Assembly (NCBI GenBank): GCA_023665555.1
Contig: JAMPDR010000023.1
Coordinates: 1-35,205, forward strand
Length of the DNA stretch: 35,205 nucleotides
From: Ruminococcus sp.
GTDB lineage: Bacteria; Bacillota; Clostridia; Oscillospirales; Acutalibacteraceae
Reading direction: 5' to 3'
Part shown: one piece after another, positions 22,879-30,041 of the stretch
Numbering within the stretch: position 1 is the first letter of the stretch
Layout of the letters: each line of letters opens with the position of its first letter
The notes under the pieces: model-generated
The model's database searches: none
Told to the model about the DNA's origin: nothing
The model's input: only the letters and a program-made list of their open reading frames with translations
Translations under genes and position numbers: made by a program

Positions 22879-23541
22879 ATGAATAAAGATAAGAAGATAT
22901 CCAAAATCCAAATGCTGACAAAATACGGTGTGGATAAACAGACTAAGTGTGACAACTTTACTTTTTTGAATCATAATTTTTGCCGAGAGGGTCAGACTGT
23001 GCTCTTCGGCGATTCCATAACCGAGATATTCAATGTTACAGATTTTTTTGCCGACTATACCGCTGAAACAGGTCTTGCAGTTTACAACAGAGGTATAAGC
23101 GGCGACACAAGCGACAGACTTTTTGAACGTTTGCACCCGAATGTGATTGACATCAAACCGAAAAATGTTGTTATACTCATCGGCACAAATGACCTCGGAT
23201 TGAAAAGCGGACTTGATTTTACAGCGGAAAATGTTGAAAAAATCATTGATGAACTTCAAAAATTCTGTCCCGAAACCAAGGTGATTTTACAGGCTATATA
23301 TCCCGTAAACAGAAAAATCAACCGCATGTCAGTCGGTGTAAGAAACAACGATGATATCAAAGCGGTTAATGCAAAATTGAAAGCACTTGCTGAAAGAAAA
23401 GGTATAATCTACGTTGACTTCACCGATGTGCTCAGTGATGAAAACGGCTGTTTCAGCAGTGCATACTCTTATGACGGACTTCATCCGAATGCACGCGGCT
23501 ACGGTGCAGTGGTTGGCAGATTGATTGAGTTGCTGAAATAA
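22879..23541 (+). CDS. SGNH/GDSL-type hydrolase
   Basis: The 220-residue product has the four SGNH blocks: block I LFGDSIT (about residues 39-45, nucleophile Ser43), block II NRGISGDTSDRL (about 73-84), block III IGTNDLG (about 101-107), and block V SYDGLHPNARGY (about 201-212) with the catalytic Asp and His. No signal peptide is visible, so it is probably cytoplasmic. The expected reaction is hydrolysis of an ester or thioester, or deacetylation of a carbohydrate; the substrate is unknown. An AAGGAG ribosome binding site precedes the ATG. It diverges from the SOS-regulated DUF4417 gene and is not obviously linked to it. The stretch 23542-23700 after it holds no gene I can support. Confidence 0.9.
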   Translation: MNKDKKISKIQMLTKYGVDKQTKCDNFTFLNHNFCREGQTVLFGDSITEIFNVTDFFADYTAETGLAVYNRGISGDTSDRLFERLHPNVIDIKPKNVVILIGTNDLGLKSGLDFTAENVEKIIDELQKFCPETKVILQAIYPVNRKINRMSVGVRNNDDIKAVNAKLKALAERKGIIYVDFTDVLSDENGCFSSAYSYDGLHPNARGYGAVVGRLIELLK

Positions 23542-23700
23542 ATTAATAATTTAGGTGATTTGTTGTCAATAACTTAAAGCAGTAAAGATAAAAGAAGTGA
23601 ATTATATTGCCTTTTTCAATAGGAGATTGAAGCTGAAAAAACGGCAGGCTTAAACCTTTTAAAGAGGTAATAGATAAACTAAAAAGATTATTAAAAAATG

Positions 23701-23729
23701 AGCTGTTGCAAGAGATGCAACAGCTTTTC
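23701..23729. terminator. Bidirectional terminator
   Basis: Perfect 10-bp stem AGCTGTTGCA / TGCAACAGCT with an AGAGA loop. T-rich tails follow on both strands (TTTTCTTCTT on plus; CATTTTTTAAT on minus). It serves the SGNH gene and the small minus-strand gene. Confidence 0.85.
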
Positions 23730-23735
23730 TTCTTA

Positions 23736-23912
23736 TTATGTTTTTTCCAATCCGTCAACCAAGGCTCGCATTTCTTTTTTTGATGTGACGGAATGTGTGC
23801 GCTCGATAACTGCTTTTTTTTCTTGTTCCGACAGCGATTCAAATTTAGCCATTGCTCTTTCGTTTTGTGCAAGCGCCATGCCAAAGCCTAACGGTAATTC
23901 AAATTGTTCCAT
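23736..23912 (-). CDS. Small conserved protein, about 58 residues, unknown function
   Basis: The product (MEQFELPLGFGMALAQNERA...) has a 'PLGFGMALAQNE.AM..F..LS..EK.AVI.R.H.V.SK.EM.ALV' pattern that I recognise as a widespread short hypothetical protein of Clostridia; its function is unknown. The sequence suggests two or three amphipathic helices and no membrane segment. The start at 23912 is preferred because AAAGGGT lies 7 bases upstream; the longer frame to 23987 adds 25 residues unlike the family. It is monocistronic, with a bidirectional terminator at its 3' end. Confidence 0.75.
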   Translation of the reverse strand: MEQFELPLGFGMALAQNERAMAKFESLSEQEKKAVIERTHSVTSKKEMRALVDGLEKT

Positions 23913-24014
23913 ATAAACACCCTTTCGATTCTTTTCGGATAATTCATCCCAACTAAAATGTTGACTGAAAGGGCATATTTTAAACATAGTTGTTATTTGA
24001 ATAGTAATTTACTT

Positions 24015-24053
24015 TGCGGACTATCTCTTTCAGTATGTACAATCTTATACGCA
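24015..24053. repeat. 40-nt element, copy 8 (TGCGG...ACGCA)
   Basis: 39 nt with one substitution in the right end. It lies between the 58-residue gene and the terminator of the hydrogenase operon. Confidence 0.5.
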
Positions 24054-24065
24054 ATATGAGCCATA

Positions 24066-24103
24066 TGAAAACCCAGCCTGTCAAACTTCCGACAGGCTGG
24101 GTT
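24066..24103 (-). terminator. Terminator of the hydrogenase operon
   Basis: Perfect 13-bp stem AACCCAGCCTGTC / GACAGGCTGGGTT with an 8-nt loop. On the minus strand it is followed by TTTTCAT, starting about 17 bases after the hydA stop. Confidence 0.9.
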
Positions 24104-24119
24104 CTATCTTGTCTTATAA

Positions 24120-25865
24120 TCAGATATTGTATTTCTTTCTTGGTGTATAGGTTGTGTGCAAATCGTGATGTGCTTTGTGTCCGCCGAAACCGTCATACCA
24201 TTCTTCATAAAGAGTCTTGATAATCGGTGATTCATGCGACATACGAAGCGGCATTGCTTTATCCTGGTCGTAAAGTGCCTTTGAGCGGAGTGCTTTAAGG
24301 TCGATTGTGTCACGAACATACTGCGGTTGAATCGGCTGACCGCCGCCGTTTACACAGCCGCCGGGACATCCCATGATTTCAATGAAGCCCCATCCCTTTG
24401 GGTTGCCGGCTTTAAGTTCATCCATAACGATTTTTGCAGCACTTGCGCCCGATGCAACACAAAGTTTAAGATCCATACCGCCGACATTTACGGTTGCTTC
24501 TTTGATTCCCTGACCTCTGACATCTTCAAGTTCAATTGGGTCTGTTGCGCCATTAAGCCATGCGTTTGCAGTTCTGACAGCAGCTTCCATAACACCGCCT
24601 GTTGCGCCGAAAATCACAGCAGCACCTGTGCTGTCACCGAGAGGATTGTCAAACTCTTCATCGGGAAGCATTGCAAAGTTAATGCCAAGACGATTGAACA
24701 TTCTGCTGAGTTCTCTTGTTGTAAGTGCAATGTCAACGTCGGGTACACCTGCGGCAGACTGATCATCTCTGCCAATTTCAAACTTTTTGGCAGTGCAGGG
24801 CATGATTGATACGCAAACAATGTCTTTCGGGTCAATGCCAATTTTGCTTGCATAGTAAGTCTTGATAACTGCACCGGTCATTTGCTGTGGTGATTTGCAG
24901 CTTGAAAGATGAGCGAGCATATCGGGATAATAAAGTTCACAGAATTTTACCCATCCCGGTGAACATGAGGTAATCATCGGAAGTGTTCCGCCATTCTTGA
25001 TGCGGTCAACAAGTTCATTTGCTTCTTCAACAATGGTAAGGTCAGCACCGAAGTCAGTGTCGAAAACTTTATCAAAGCCGAGTCTGCGAAGTGCGGCAAC
25101 AAGTTTGCCTTCAACATTTGTGCCAATCGGCATGCCGAAACATTCACCAATCGTTGCACGGATAGACGGTGCTGTCTGAACGACAACGTATTTGTCGGGG
25201 TCAGCAAGAGCCTCCCATACCTTGTAGGTGTCGTCCTTTTCAGTGAGTGCACCTGTCGGGCAAACAACTGTGCACTGACCGCAGGAGATACACGGTGTTT
25301 CGTTGAGCGGAAGTCTGAACGGCTGGCCGATTGATGTGTCCATACCACGGTCATTTGCACCGATTACGCTGACGTGTTGCTGTTGACAAACAGCTACACA
25401 ACGGCGACAAAGAACGCACTTATTGTTATCTCTGATAAGATGAGCAGTGCTTGTATCTTTCTCATAGTGTGGTTTCTCGCCGTCAAAGCGTGAATGGTCA
25501 ACACCATAGTCAAAACAGAGTTTTTGAAGTTCGCAGTTAGTTGAACGAACGCATGAAAGGCAGTTCTTATCATGAACTGAAAGGATAAGTTCAAGTGTTG
25601 TTCTTCTGTATTTCTGAATTCTTTCAGTGTTAGTCAGAACCTCCATCCCCTCTGAAACAGGGTAAACACATGAAGTTACGATTCTGAAACCTCTGCCCTC
25701 GTTTGCTTCAACGATGCACATGCGGCATGCGCCGATTTCGTTGATATCTTTCATATAGCAAAGAGTCGGAATTTCAATACCTGTGTGACGTGCTGCGTCA
25801 AGAATCGTTGAACCTTTCGGAGCCTTAACAGGTATACCGTTGATTTTTAAGTTAACTGTTTCCAT
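24120..25865 (-). CDS. hydA: [FeFe]-hydrogenase catalytic subunit, NADH-linked (group A, HydA/HndD type)
   Basis: The 581-residue subunit makes or consumes H2 at the H-cluster in the cytoplasm. Domain order: [2Fe-2S] ferredoxin (Cys36, 47, 50, 66); His-Cys3 [4Fe-4S] site (His98, Cys102, 105, 111/117 region); two [4Fe-4S] sites CVLCRRCVAVC (150-160) and CISCGQCTVVCP (192-203); H-cluster domain with L1 TSCSPGW (299-305), L2 MPCTAKKFE (355-363), L3 GCPGGCVNGGGQP (499-511); and a C-terminal small-subunit-like segment ending DLHTTYTPRKK. Ser302 stands where many hydrogenases have the proton-transfer Cys. The preceding nuoF-, hndB- and nuoE-like genes make it part of a multimeric NADH/ferredoxin-linked, probably electron-bifurcating enzyme. 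An AGGAGG ribosome binding site precedes the ATG. Confidence 0.95.
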   Translation of the reverse strand: METVNLKINGIPVKAPKGSTILDAARHTGIEIPTLCYMKDINEIGACRMCIVEANEGRGFRIVTSCVYPVSEGMEVLTNTERIQKYRRTTLELILSVHDKNCLSCVRSTNCELQKLCFDYGVDHSRFDGEKPHYEKDTSTAHLIRDNNKCVLCRRCVAVCQQQHVSVIGANDRGMDTSIGQPFRLPLNETPCISCGQCTVVCPTGALTEKDDTYKVWEALADPDKYVVVQTAPSIRATIGECFGMPIGTNVEGKLVAALRRLGFDKVFDTDFGADLTIVEEANELVDRIKNGGTLPMITSCSPGWVKFCELYYPDMLAHLSSCKSPQQMTGAVIKTYYASKIGIDPKDIVCVSIMPCTAKKFEIGRDDQSAAGVPDVDIALTTRELSRMFNRLGINFAMLPDEEFDNPLGDSTGAAVIFGATGGVMEAAVRTANAWLNGATDPIELEDVRGQGIKEATVNVGGMDLKLCVASGASAAKIVMDELKAGNPKGWGFIEIMGCPGGCVNGGGQPIQPQYVRDTIDLKALRSKALYDQDKAMPLRMSHESPIIKTLYEEWYDGFGGHKAHHDLHTTYTPRKKYNI

Positions 25866-25880
25866 TATAAGTTCCTCCTC

Positions 25881-27701
25881 TTATTTCTTATCAATTGCCT
25901 TCAAGTGGCAGTTTGCCATGCAGGCATTGCACTTGATGCACTTATCATTGTTAATCTCATATGATGAAAGTTTGTGACCGGGAGCAGTATAGTTTGTAAC
26001 AGTGATTGCGCCGACAGGACAATTTCTTGCGCACTTGCCGCAACCGATACACTTATCTTTATCAATAACATATGAAAGTAAATCTTTACATACACCTGCC
26101 GGACATGTCTTATCCTGAACGTGTGCGATATACTCATCACGGAAGAATTTGAGTGTTGCAAGAACCGGGTTCGGGGCTGTTTGTCCGAGTCCGCACTGAG
26201 CATTTGCTTTGATATAATAGCAGAGTTCTTCAAGGCGGTCAAGGTCTTCCATTGTTGCTTTGCCTGATGTGATTTTTTCAAGCATTTCAAGCAATCTCTT
26301 TGTACCGACACGGCACGGTGTGCACTTACCGCAGGATTCGTCAACGGTGAATTCGAGGAAGAATTTAGCGATATCAACCATGCAGGTGTCCTCGTCCATA
26401 ACGATAAGACCGCCTGAACCCATCATGCAGCCGATTGCTGTGAGGTTATCATAGTCAATTTTTGTGTCCATGAGAGATGCAGGAATACATCCGCCTGACG
26501 GACCGCCTGTTTGAGCAGCCTTGAATTTTTTGCCGTTGGGGATACCGCCGCCGATATCTTCAATAATCTGACGGAGAGTTGTTCCCATCGGAACTTCAAC
26601 AAGACCTGTGTGCTTGATTTTTCCGCCGAGTGCAAAAACTTTTGTACCCTTTGATTTTTCAGTGCCGATTGATGAGAACCATTCAGCACCGTTGAGAATG
26701 ATCTGCGGAATGTTTGCAAATGTTTCAACGTTGTTTTCAACTGTCGGCGATTCATAAAGACCCTTAACAGCAGGATAGGGCGGACGAGGACGAGGTTCAC
26801 CTCTGTTACCCTCGATTGAAGTCATGAGAGCAGTTTCCTCACCGCAAACAAATGCGCCTGCGCCAAGTCTTATTTCGATGTCGAAGTCAAAGCCTGAGCC
26901 GAAGATATCCTTGCCAAGCATGTTGTTTTCACGAGCCTGGTCAATTGCAATCTGAAGGCGGTTAACTGCGATAGGATATTCTGCACGAACATAAACAAAG
27001 CCTTTTGTTGCTCCGATTGCATAACCGGCAATTGTCATCGCTTCGATGATGCAGTGTGGGTCGCCTTCAAGAACAGAACGATCCATGAATGCACCCGGGT
27101 CGCCCTCGTCGGCATTACAAACAACATATTTCTGCGGAGCCTTATTCGGTGCGCACAGTGCCCACTTAAAGCCTGTTGGGAATCCGCCGCCGCCGCGACC
27201 GCGAAGTCCGGAATCGGAAACGCACTTGATAACATCATCAGGTGTCATGGTTGTCAAAGCCTTATTAAGGGCCTGATATCCGTCGCGTGCGATATATTCA
27301 TTGATATTTTCGGGATCGATAACACCGCAGTTTCTGAGAACAACACGGTTCTGTGAGCGGTAGAAAGCGGTTTCCTTAAGTGTAACATATTTGGGGTTGA
27401 TAGGCTTAATGTTGCCTGTATCATTGTAAACGAGTCTTTCAACGATGTGGCCTTTCAGAAGATGTGATTCAACGATTTCTTCAACATCGTCAGGTGTAAC
27501 CTGGCTGTAGAAAGTTCCGTCGGGGTAAACGATTACAACAGGGCCGAGTGCACAAAGACCAAAACAGCCTGTCTGCACAATGCGGATCTCTTCGTCAAGA
27601 CCGTATGCCTTGATGAGTTTTTTGAAAGTTTCCTGAATTTTCTGACTGCCCGAAGAGGTACATCCTGTACCGCCGCAAATCATAACATGTGAGCGAATCA
27701 T
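25881..27701 (-). CDS. hydB: NADH-binding hydrogenase subunit (NuoF/HydB/HndC type)
   Basis: The 606-residue flavoprotein couples NADH to the hydrogenase. Domain order: N-terminal thioredoxin-like [2Fe-2S] domain (Cys9, 14, 46, 50); FMN/NADH-binding core with GLRGRGGGGFPTGFKW (about 165-180) and CNADEGDPGAFMDR (about 196-209); SLBB region; [4Fe-4S] motif SCGKCTPCRVG (about 475-485); and a C-terminal pair of [4Fe-4S] ferredoxin sites, CIGCGKCARNCPVGAI and CIKCNACMANCHLKAI. This fused layout is the one found in bifurcating hydrogenases and HndC. GAGGAGG for this gene lies inside the end of the hndB-like gene, with only 3 bases between the two, so they are coupled. hydA follows 15 bases downstream. 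Confidence 0.95.
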   Translation of the reverse strand: MIRSHVMICGGTGCTSSGSQKIQETFKKLIKAYGLDEEIRIVQTGCFGLCALGPVVIVYPDGTFYSQVTPDDVEEIVESHLLKGHIVERLVYNDTGNIKPINPKYVTLKETAFYRSQNRVVLRNCGVIDPENINEYIARDGYQALNKALTTMTPDDVIKCVSDSGLRGRGGGGFPTGFKWALCAPNKAPQKYVVCNADEGDPGAFMDRSVLEGDPHCIIEAMTIAGYAIGATKGFVYVRAEYPIAVNRLQIAIDQARENNMLGKDIFGSGFDFDIEIRLGAGAFVCGEETALMTSIEGNRGEPRPRPPYPAVKGLYESPTVENNVETFANIPQIILNGAEWFSSIGTEKSKGTKVFALGGKIKHTGLVEVPMGTTLRQIIEDIGGGIPNGKKFKAAQTGGPSGGCIPASLMDTKIDYDNLTAIGCMMGSGGLIVMDEDTCMVDIAKFFLEFTVDESCGKCTPCRVGTKRLLEMLEKITSGKATMEDLDRLEELCYYIKANAQCGLGQTAPNPVLATLKFFRDEYIAHVQDKTCPAGVCKDLLSYVIDKDKCIGCGKCARNCPVGAITVTNYTAPGHKLSSYEINNDKCIKCNACMANCHLKAIDKK

Positions 27702-27704
27702 AGT

Positions 27705-28076
27705 TTATGCCTCCTCTTCATTATAGAGATATTCTTTAACGATTCTGCCTTCTTTGACGTGTTCGTCAACAATGCGAAGAGCAGCTTCTTTTGTAACGTT
27801 TGAATAAACAGCTGTCTTGATACCGTTTTCAACGATTTTGACAACAGGGTTGTGACCGACTTTGCTGACTCTTGCCTCTTGAGTGACAATAACACGTCCG
27901 CTCAGTCCGTCATCTTCGATGCGCTGAACCAGTGCTTTAAGAATATCACGTGCACCTGAAACAAGACCGCTGTTGCCCATGCCGACAACAATGCGTGTTT
28001 CATAGTCATCTGTGCGTATTGCAACACTGCTTCTGTATTGTTCTTTAATGCTGTTAAGTTCGCTTAGTGTTTTCAT
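27705..28076 (-). CDS. HndB-like subunit without cysteines
   Basis: The 123-residue product aligns by eye with HndB, the thioredoxin-like [2Fe-2S] subunit of NADP(H)-linked hydrogenases: N-terminal MKTLSELNSIKEQYRSSVAI, core RIVVGMGNSGLVSGARDIL (about 28-46), second site region VTQEARVSKVGHNPVVKI (about 64-81), and NVTKEAALRIVDEHV. The four cluster cysteines expected at the G-[TS]-C-G and TGC-x3-C positions are all replaced, and the protein contains no cysteine at all, so it cannot hold a [2Fe-2S] cluster by the usual ligands. It keeps its place in the operon, with AAAGGAG before the ATG, and the frame is intact, so a structural or NADH-domain-supporting role is likely. Confidence 0.82.
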   Translation of the reverse strand: MKTLSELNSIKEQYRSSVAIRTDDYETRIVVGMGNSGLVSGARDILKALVQRIEDDGLSGRVIVTQEARVSKVGHNPVVKIVENGIKTAVYSNVTKEAALRIVDEHVKEGRIVKEYLYNEEEA

Positions 28077-28131
28077 TTCAGATCTCCTTTATTTTAATGG
28101 ATGATGAATGTTTTCAGCAGATTTTTTGCTA

Positions 28132-28171
28132 TGCGGGTAAGGACTTACCAAAGCCGAACGACCTGCCCGCA
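28132..28171. repeat. 40-nt TGCGG...CCGCA element, copy 9
   Basis: 40 nt with intact ends, inside the 105-base gap between the nuoE-like and hndB-like genes of one operon. It is the only copy that must be transcribed as part of an operon; the RNA could form a hairpin with CGGGTAAGG / CCTGCCCG-type pairing. Confidence 0.6.
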
Positions 28172-28181
28172 TTCTGAAAAA

Positions 28182-28679
28182 TCAATCCTGATATTTAGCA
28201 AGAATTCCGTCTATATCATCGGCCGTGAGTTTACCGTAAACTTCATCGTTAACAGTCAGAACCGGGCCAAGACCGCATGCACCTATGCAGCGGCATGCAG
28301 TAAGCGAATATTTGCCATCGGGTGTACATTCGTCGATGCCAATGCCGAGTTTTTCGCTGAGAGCATCGAGAAGAGTCTGAGCACCCTTAACATAGCATGC
28401 TGTTCCCATGCATACTGAAATGTTGTATTTTCCCTTTGGTGAGAGTGAGAATTGCGCATAAAAGGTTGCAACACCGTAGACCTTTTCGAGAGGAACGTCC
28501 ATTCCTTCGGCTATCATATTCTGAACCTCCATGGGAAGATAGCCGTAGATTTCCTGTGCCTCCTGCATAACGGACATCAATCGACTTTTGTCATGCTTGT
28601 TGGCATCGATCACAGCTTTGAGTTTTATTTCCTGTTCTTCGGTACCTTTAAAGGGAACTGTGCTGATTTTCTTTTGCAT
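28182..28679 (-). CDS. hydC: NuoE-like [2Fe-2S] hydrogenase subunit (HydC/HndA type)
   Basis: The 165-residue thioredoxin-like [2Fe-2S] protein transfers electrons between the flavin subunit and ferredoxin-type clusters. Features: N-terminal helical domain with LMSVMQEAQEIYGYLP and VYGVATFYAQFSLSPKG (about 34-83), cluster ligands Cys90 and Cys95 (CMGTAC) and Cys131 and Cys135 (CIGAC), in the canonical C-x4-C ... C-x3-C spacing. Full length for the family. It is the first gene of the minus-strand hydrogenase operon, with AAGGAGG before the ATG and a leader of about 140 nt. It is followed by the cysteine-free hndB-like gene, the nuoF-like gene and hydA. Confidence 0.94.
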   Translation of the reverse strand: MQKKISTVPFKGTEEQEIKLKAVIDANKHDKSRLMSVMQEAQEIYGYLPMEVQNMIAEGMDVPLEKVYGVATFYAQFSLSPKGKYNISVCMGTACYVKGAQTLLDALSEKLGIGIDECTPDGKYSLTACRCIGACGLGPVLTVNDEVYGKLTADDIDGILAKYQD

Positions 28680-28774
28680 GTGCGTAAAACCTCCTTGATT
28701 TTTTTACTGTGTATTTGTCATATCATATAAGAACTGACTTTTGTATAAATCTGCATGAATCTTTTTGCTGAACA

Positions 28775-28796
28775 TTACAATACATAATATTGTGAA
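28775..28796. promoter_or_regulatory. Inverted repeat in the hydrogenase operon leader
   Basis: TTACAATA-N5-TATTGTGAA, about 25 bases downstream of the predicted transcription start. It could be an operator or an RNA hairpin. It contains a TTGTGA half-site like that of the redox regulator Rex, but the half-sites point the wrong way for a classical Rex box. Confidence 0.35.
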
Positions 28797-28828
28797 ATGT
28801 AAAAATCATGTGCAGACATACCACACAT

Positions 28829-28856
28829 ATAATAGCACACTTTTACCGAAATGCAA
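28829..28856 (-). promoter_or_regulatory. Promoter of the hydrogenase operon
   Basis: Minus strand: TTGCAT, 16 bases, TATTAT. It leaves a leader of about 140 nt before the nuoE-like gene. The stretch 28857-28985 further out is very AT-rich, with no gene seen. Confidence 0.55.
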
Positions 28857-28985
28857 ATATTTTTTAATAAATTTTTTGTTGAAAAATTAAGGAATGTGTT
28901 TTATAGGGATAAAAGCTGTAATTTGGATGTTAAAATTAATGATATATGAAAGAATAAAACCGAACATTTTGATTGCCTGACAAAA

Positions 28986-29016
28986 ATAAAAGCCTCTCCC
29001 AAATCAAAGGAGAGGT
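28986..29016 (-). terminator. Terminator of the 132-residue protein gene
   Basis: Minus strand: stem CCTCTCC / GGAGAGG with a TTTGATTTG loop, then CTTTTATTTTT. Confidence 0.85.
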
Positions 29017-29029
29017 GTATGCAAACACT

Positions 29030-29428
29030 TTAATCAGCTTTTTCCTCAAAGCCGCAGCAAGAGCCGTCAAGACAGATCTGATCGCGATGGGAATCATACT
29101 TTTCATTTTTTACTTCAGTGTAGTGTATGCAGTGAACACATTTGTTTTTGACAACCTCTTTCAGCTTAGCATCATATTCATCACGTGGCAAAATGAATAT
29201 TTCATCCTCACAAACCTGCCTTATAATGCTGACATTGAAATACTGACTTTCGACTGCGTCGGATATAAAATACGGTGCAACACAATCAGCTTCAACATAG
29301 CAGTTGAGTTTTACGAATGAATTATAATGATTATTAAGGTAAGAAACAAAATCGTCGATAGAACTGATTCCGTCGATATAATCAGCATATATGTGATTAT
29401 TAATTTTAACCGCTTTGCGTTTAGTCAT
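29030..29428 (-). CDS. Hypothetical protein with C-terminal cysteine cluster
   Basis: Not recognised. The 132-residue soluble product has a mixed alpha/beta N-terminal part (NNHIYADYIDGISSIDDFVSYL...) and a C-terminal cysteine-rich segment, KCVHCIHYTEVKNEK...ICLDGSCCGFEE (about residues 95-128), with C-x2-C and C-x4-CC spacing that could bind zinc or another metal. This tail resembles short Cys-rich ends of phage-associated hypothetical proteins, but that is weak. GGGGAA precedes the ATG and a U-tailed terminator follows, so the gene is real and probably expressed alone. A perfect 13-bp hairpin lies upstream, between it and tRNA-Ser. Confidence 0.65.
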   Translation of the reverse strand: MTKRKAVKINNHIYADYIDGISSIDDFVSYLNNHYNSFVKLNCYVEADCVAPYFISDAVESQYFNVSIIRQVCEDEIFILPRDEYDAKLKEVVKNKCVHCIHYTEVKNEKYDSHRDQICLDGSCCGFEEKAD

Positions 29429-29469
29429 ATTTAATTCCCCATTGTTTGAATATTAGTTTTATTTGCCAT

Positions 29470-29498
29470 GTGTTTCCCCGCCGCAGGCGGGGAAACAC
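29470..29498. other. Perfect 13-bp GC-rich hairpin
   Basis: GTGTTTCCCCGCC-GCA-GGCGGGGAAACAC, upstream of the 132-residue gene and opposite in direction to tRNA-Ser. No T tail on either strand. It stands out in an AT-rich gap (29429-29609) that holds nothing else I can name. Confidence 0.7.
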
Positions 29499-29609
29499 AA
29501 ATTAAACTCCGCATTTTGGACACTACCAATGATAGCATAGTTTGCAAGTCGTGTCAAATGTTATTGATAAATCTCACAACAGATATTATTATAAATTTGT
29601 TATAAAACC

Positions 29610-29638
29610 TTGATTTTTGCTTATCGGTTAGGTATAAT
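29610..29638 (+). promoter_or_regulatory. tRNA-Ser promoter
   Basis: TTGATT, 17 bases, TATAAT, 15 bases before the tRNA. Confidence 0.8.
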
Positions 29639-29653
29639 ACTAAGGAAATAAAC

Positions 29654-29745
29654 GGAGAGTTGTCCGAGCTGGCCGAAGGAGCACGATTGGAAATCGTGTA
29701 ACCGTCAAAAGCGGTTCGAGGGTTCGAATCCCTTGCTCTCCGCCA
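29654..29745 (+). tRNA. tRNA-Ser(GGA)
   Basis: A 92-nt class II tRNA with encoded CCA. The acceptor stem is GGAGAGT / GCTCTCC with discriminator G. The anticodon stem CACGA / TCGTG has the loop TTGGAAA, giving anticodon GGA (reads UCC/UCU). A long variable arm (ACCGTCAAAAGCGGT) and the T arm GAGGGTTCGAATCCCTT are present. It reads away from, and stands immediately next to, the prophage-like segment, so it is a good candidate integration site. Confidence 0.97.
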
Positions 29746-29748
29746 TGG

Positions 29749-29793
29749 AAAGTCCCGCAACCCCTTATTTTACTGGGGTTGCGGGACTTTTTT
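29749..29793 (+). terminator. tRNA-Ser terminator
   Basis: 15-bp stem AAGTCCCGCAACCCC / GGGGTTGCGGGACTT with a 10-nt loop and T-rich tail, starting 4 bases after CCA. Confidence 0.95.
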
Positions 29794-29821
29794 ATATCAT
29801 ATAATTCATGTTTGCTTTAGC

Positions 29822-29885
29822 TAGACGAAGCGTCAAAAAGCGTCAAAAATAATCAAAAAACTGTCGTATTTTTGTCGTACTTTTT
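29822..29885. other. GCGTCAAAAA / GTCGTA repeat stretch, possible integration scar
   Basis: Short direct repeats (AGCGTCAAAAA-AGCGTCAAAAA, then TGTCGTATTTT-TGTCGTAC) lie just outside the tRNA terminator. Similar stretches adjoin tRNA-integrated phages in Clostridia, at integrase gene ends and att sites. No integrase gene is present in this window. Confidence 0.35.
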
Positions 29886-29891
29886 TAATAT

Positions 29892-29937
29892 AAAAACTCC
29901 GCAGTGAAAGTCTCATAAATTCACTGCGAAGTTTTTT
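29892..29937. terminator. Bidirectional terminator at the prophage-like segment end
   Basis: Stem ACTCCGCAGTGAA / TTCACTGCGAAGT with an 11-nt loop, T6 tail on plus and TTTTTATATT on minus. It ends the minus-strand gene cassette. The gap 29938-30041 is AT-rich with no gene seen. Confidence 0.85.
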
Positions 29938-30041
29938 GAGTATAAGGAGAAAATGAAAATAGAACAGTCTTTTTCTTTACGCTATTATTTTAACATTATC
30001 TTCCTAAAATGTAAAGCAATTAAATCACAACTTCTGTAGAG

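Noticed and set aside
4456-28171. CRISPR array made of the 40-nt elements
   Set aside because: Copies are far apart, only their ends are constant, and no regular spacer-repeat alternation or cas gene is present.
29833-29908. 22-codon minus-strand ORF (MRLSLRSFYIKK...) as an integrase remnant
   Set aside because: It overlaps the terminator stem, has no ribosome binding site and shows no integrase motif.
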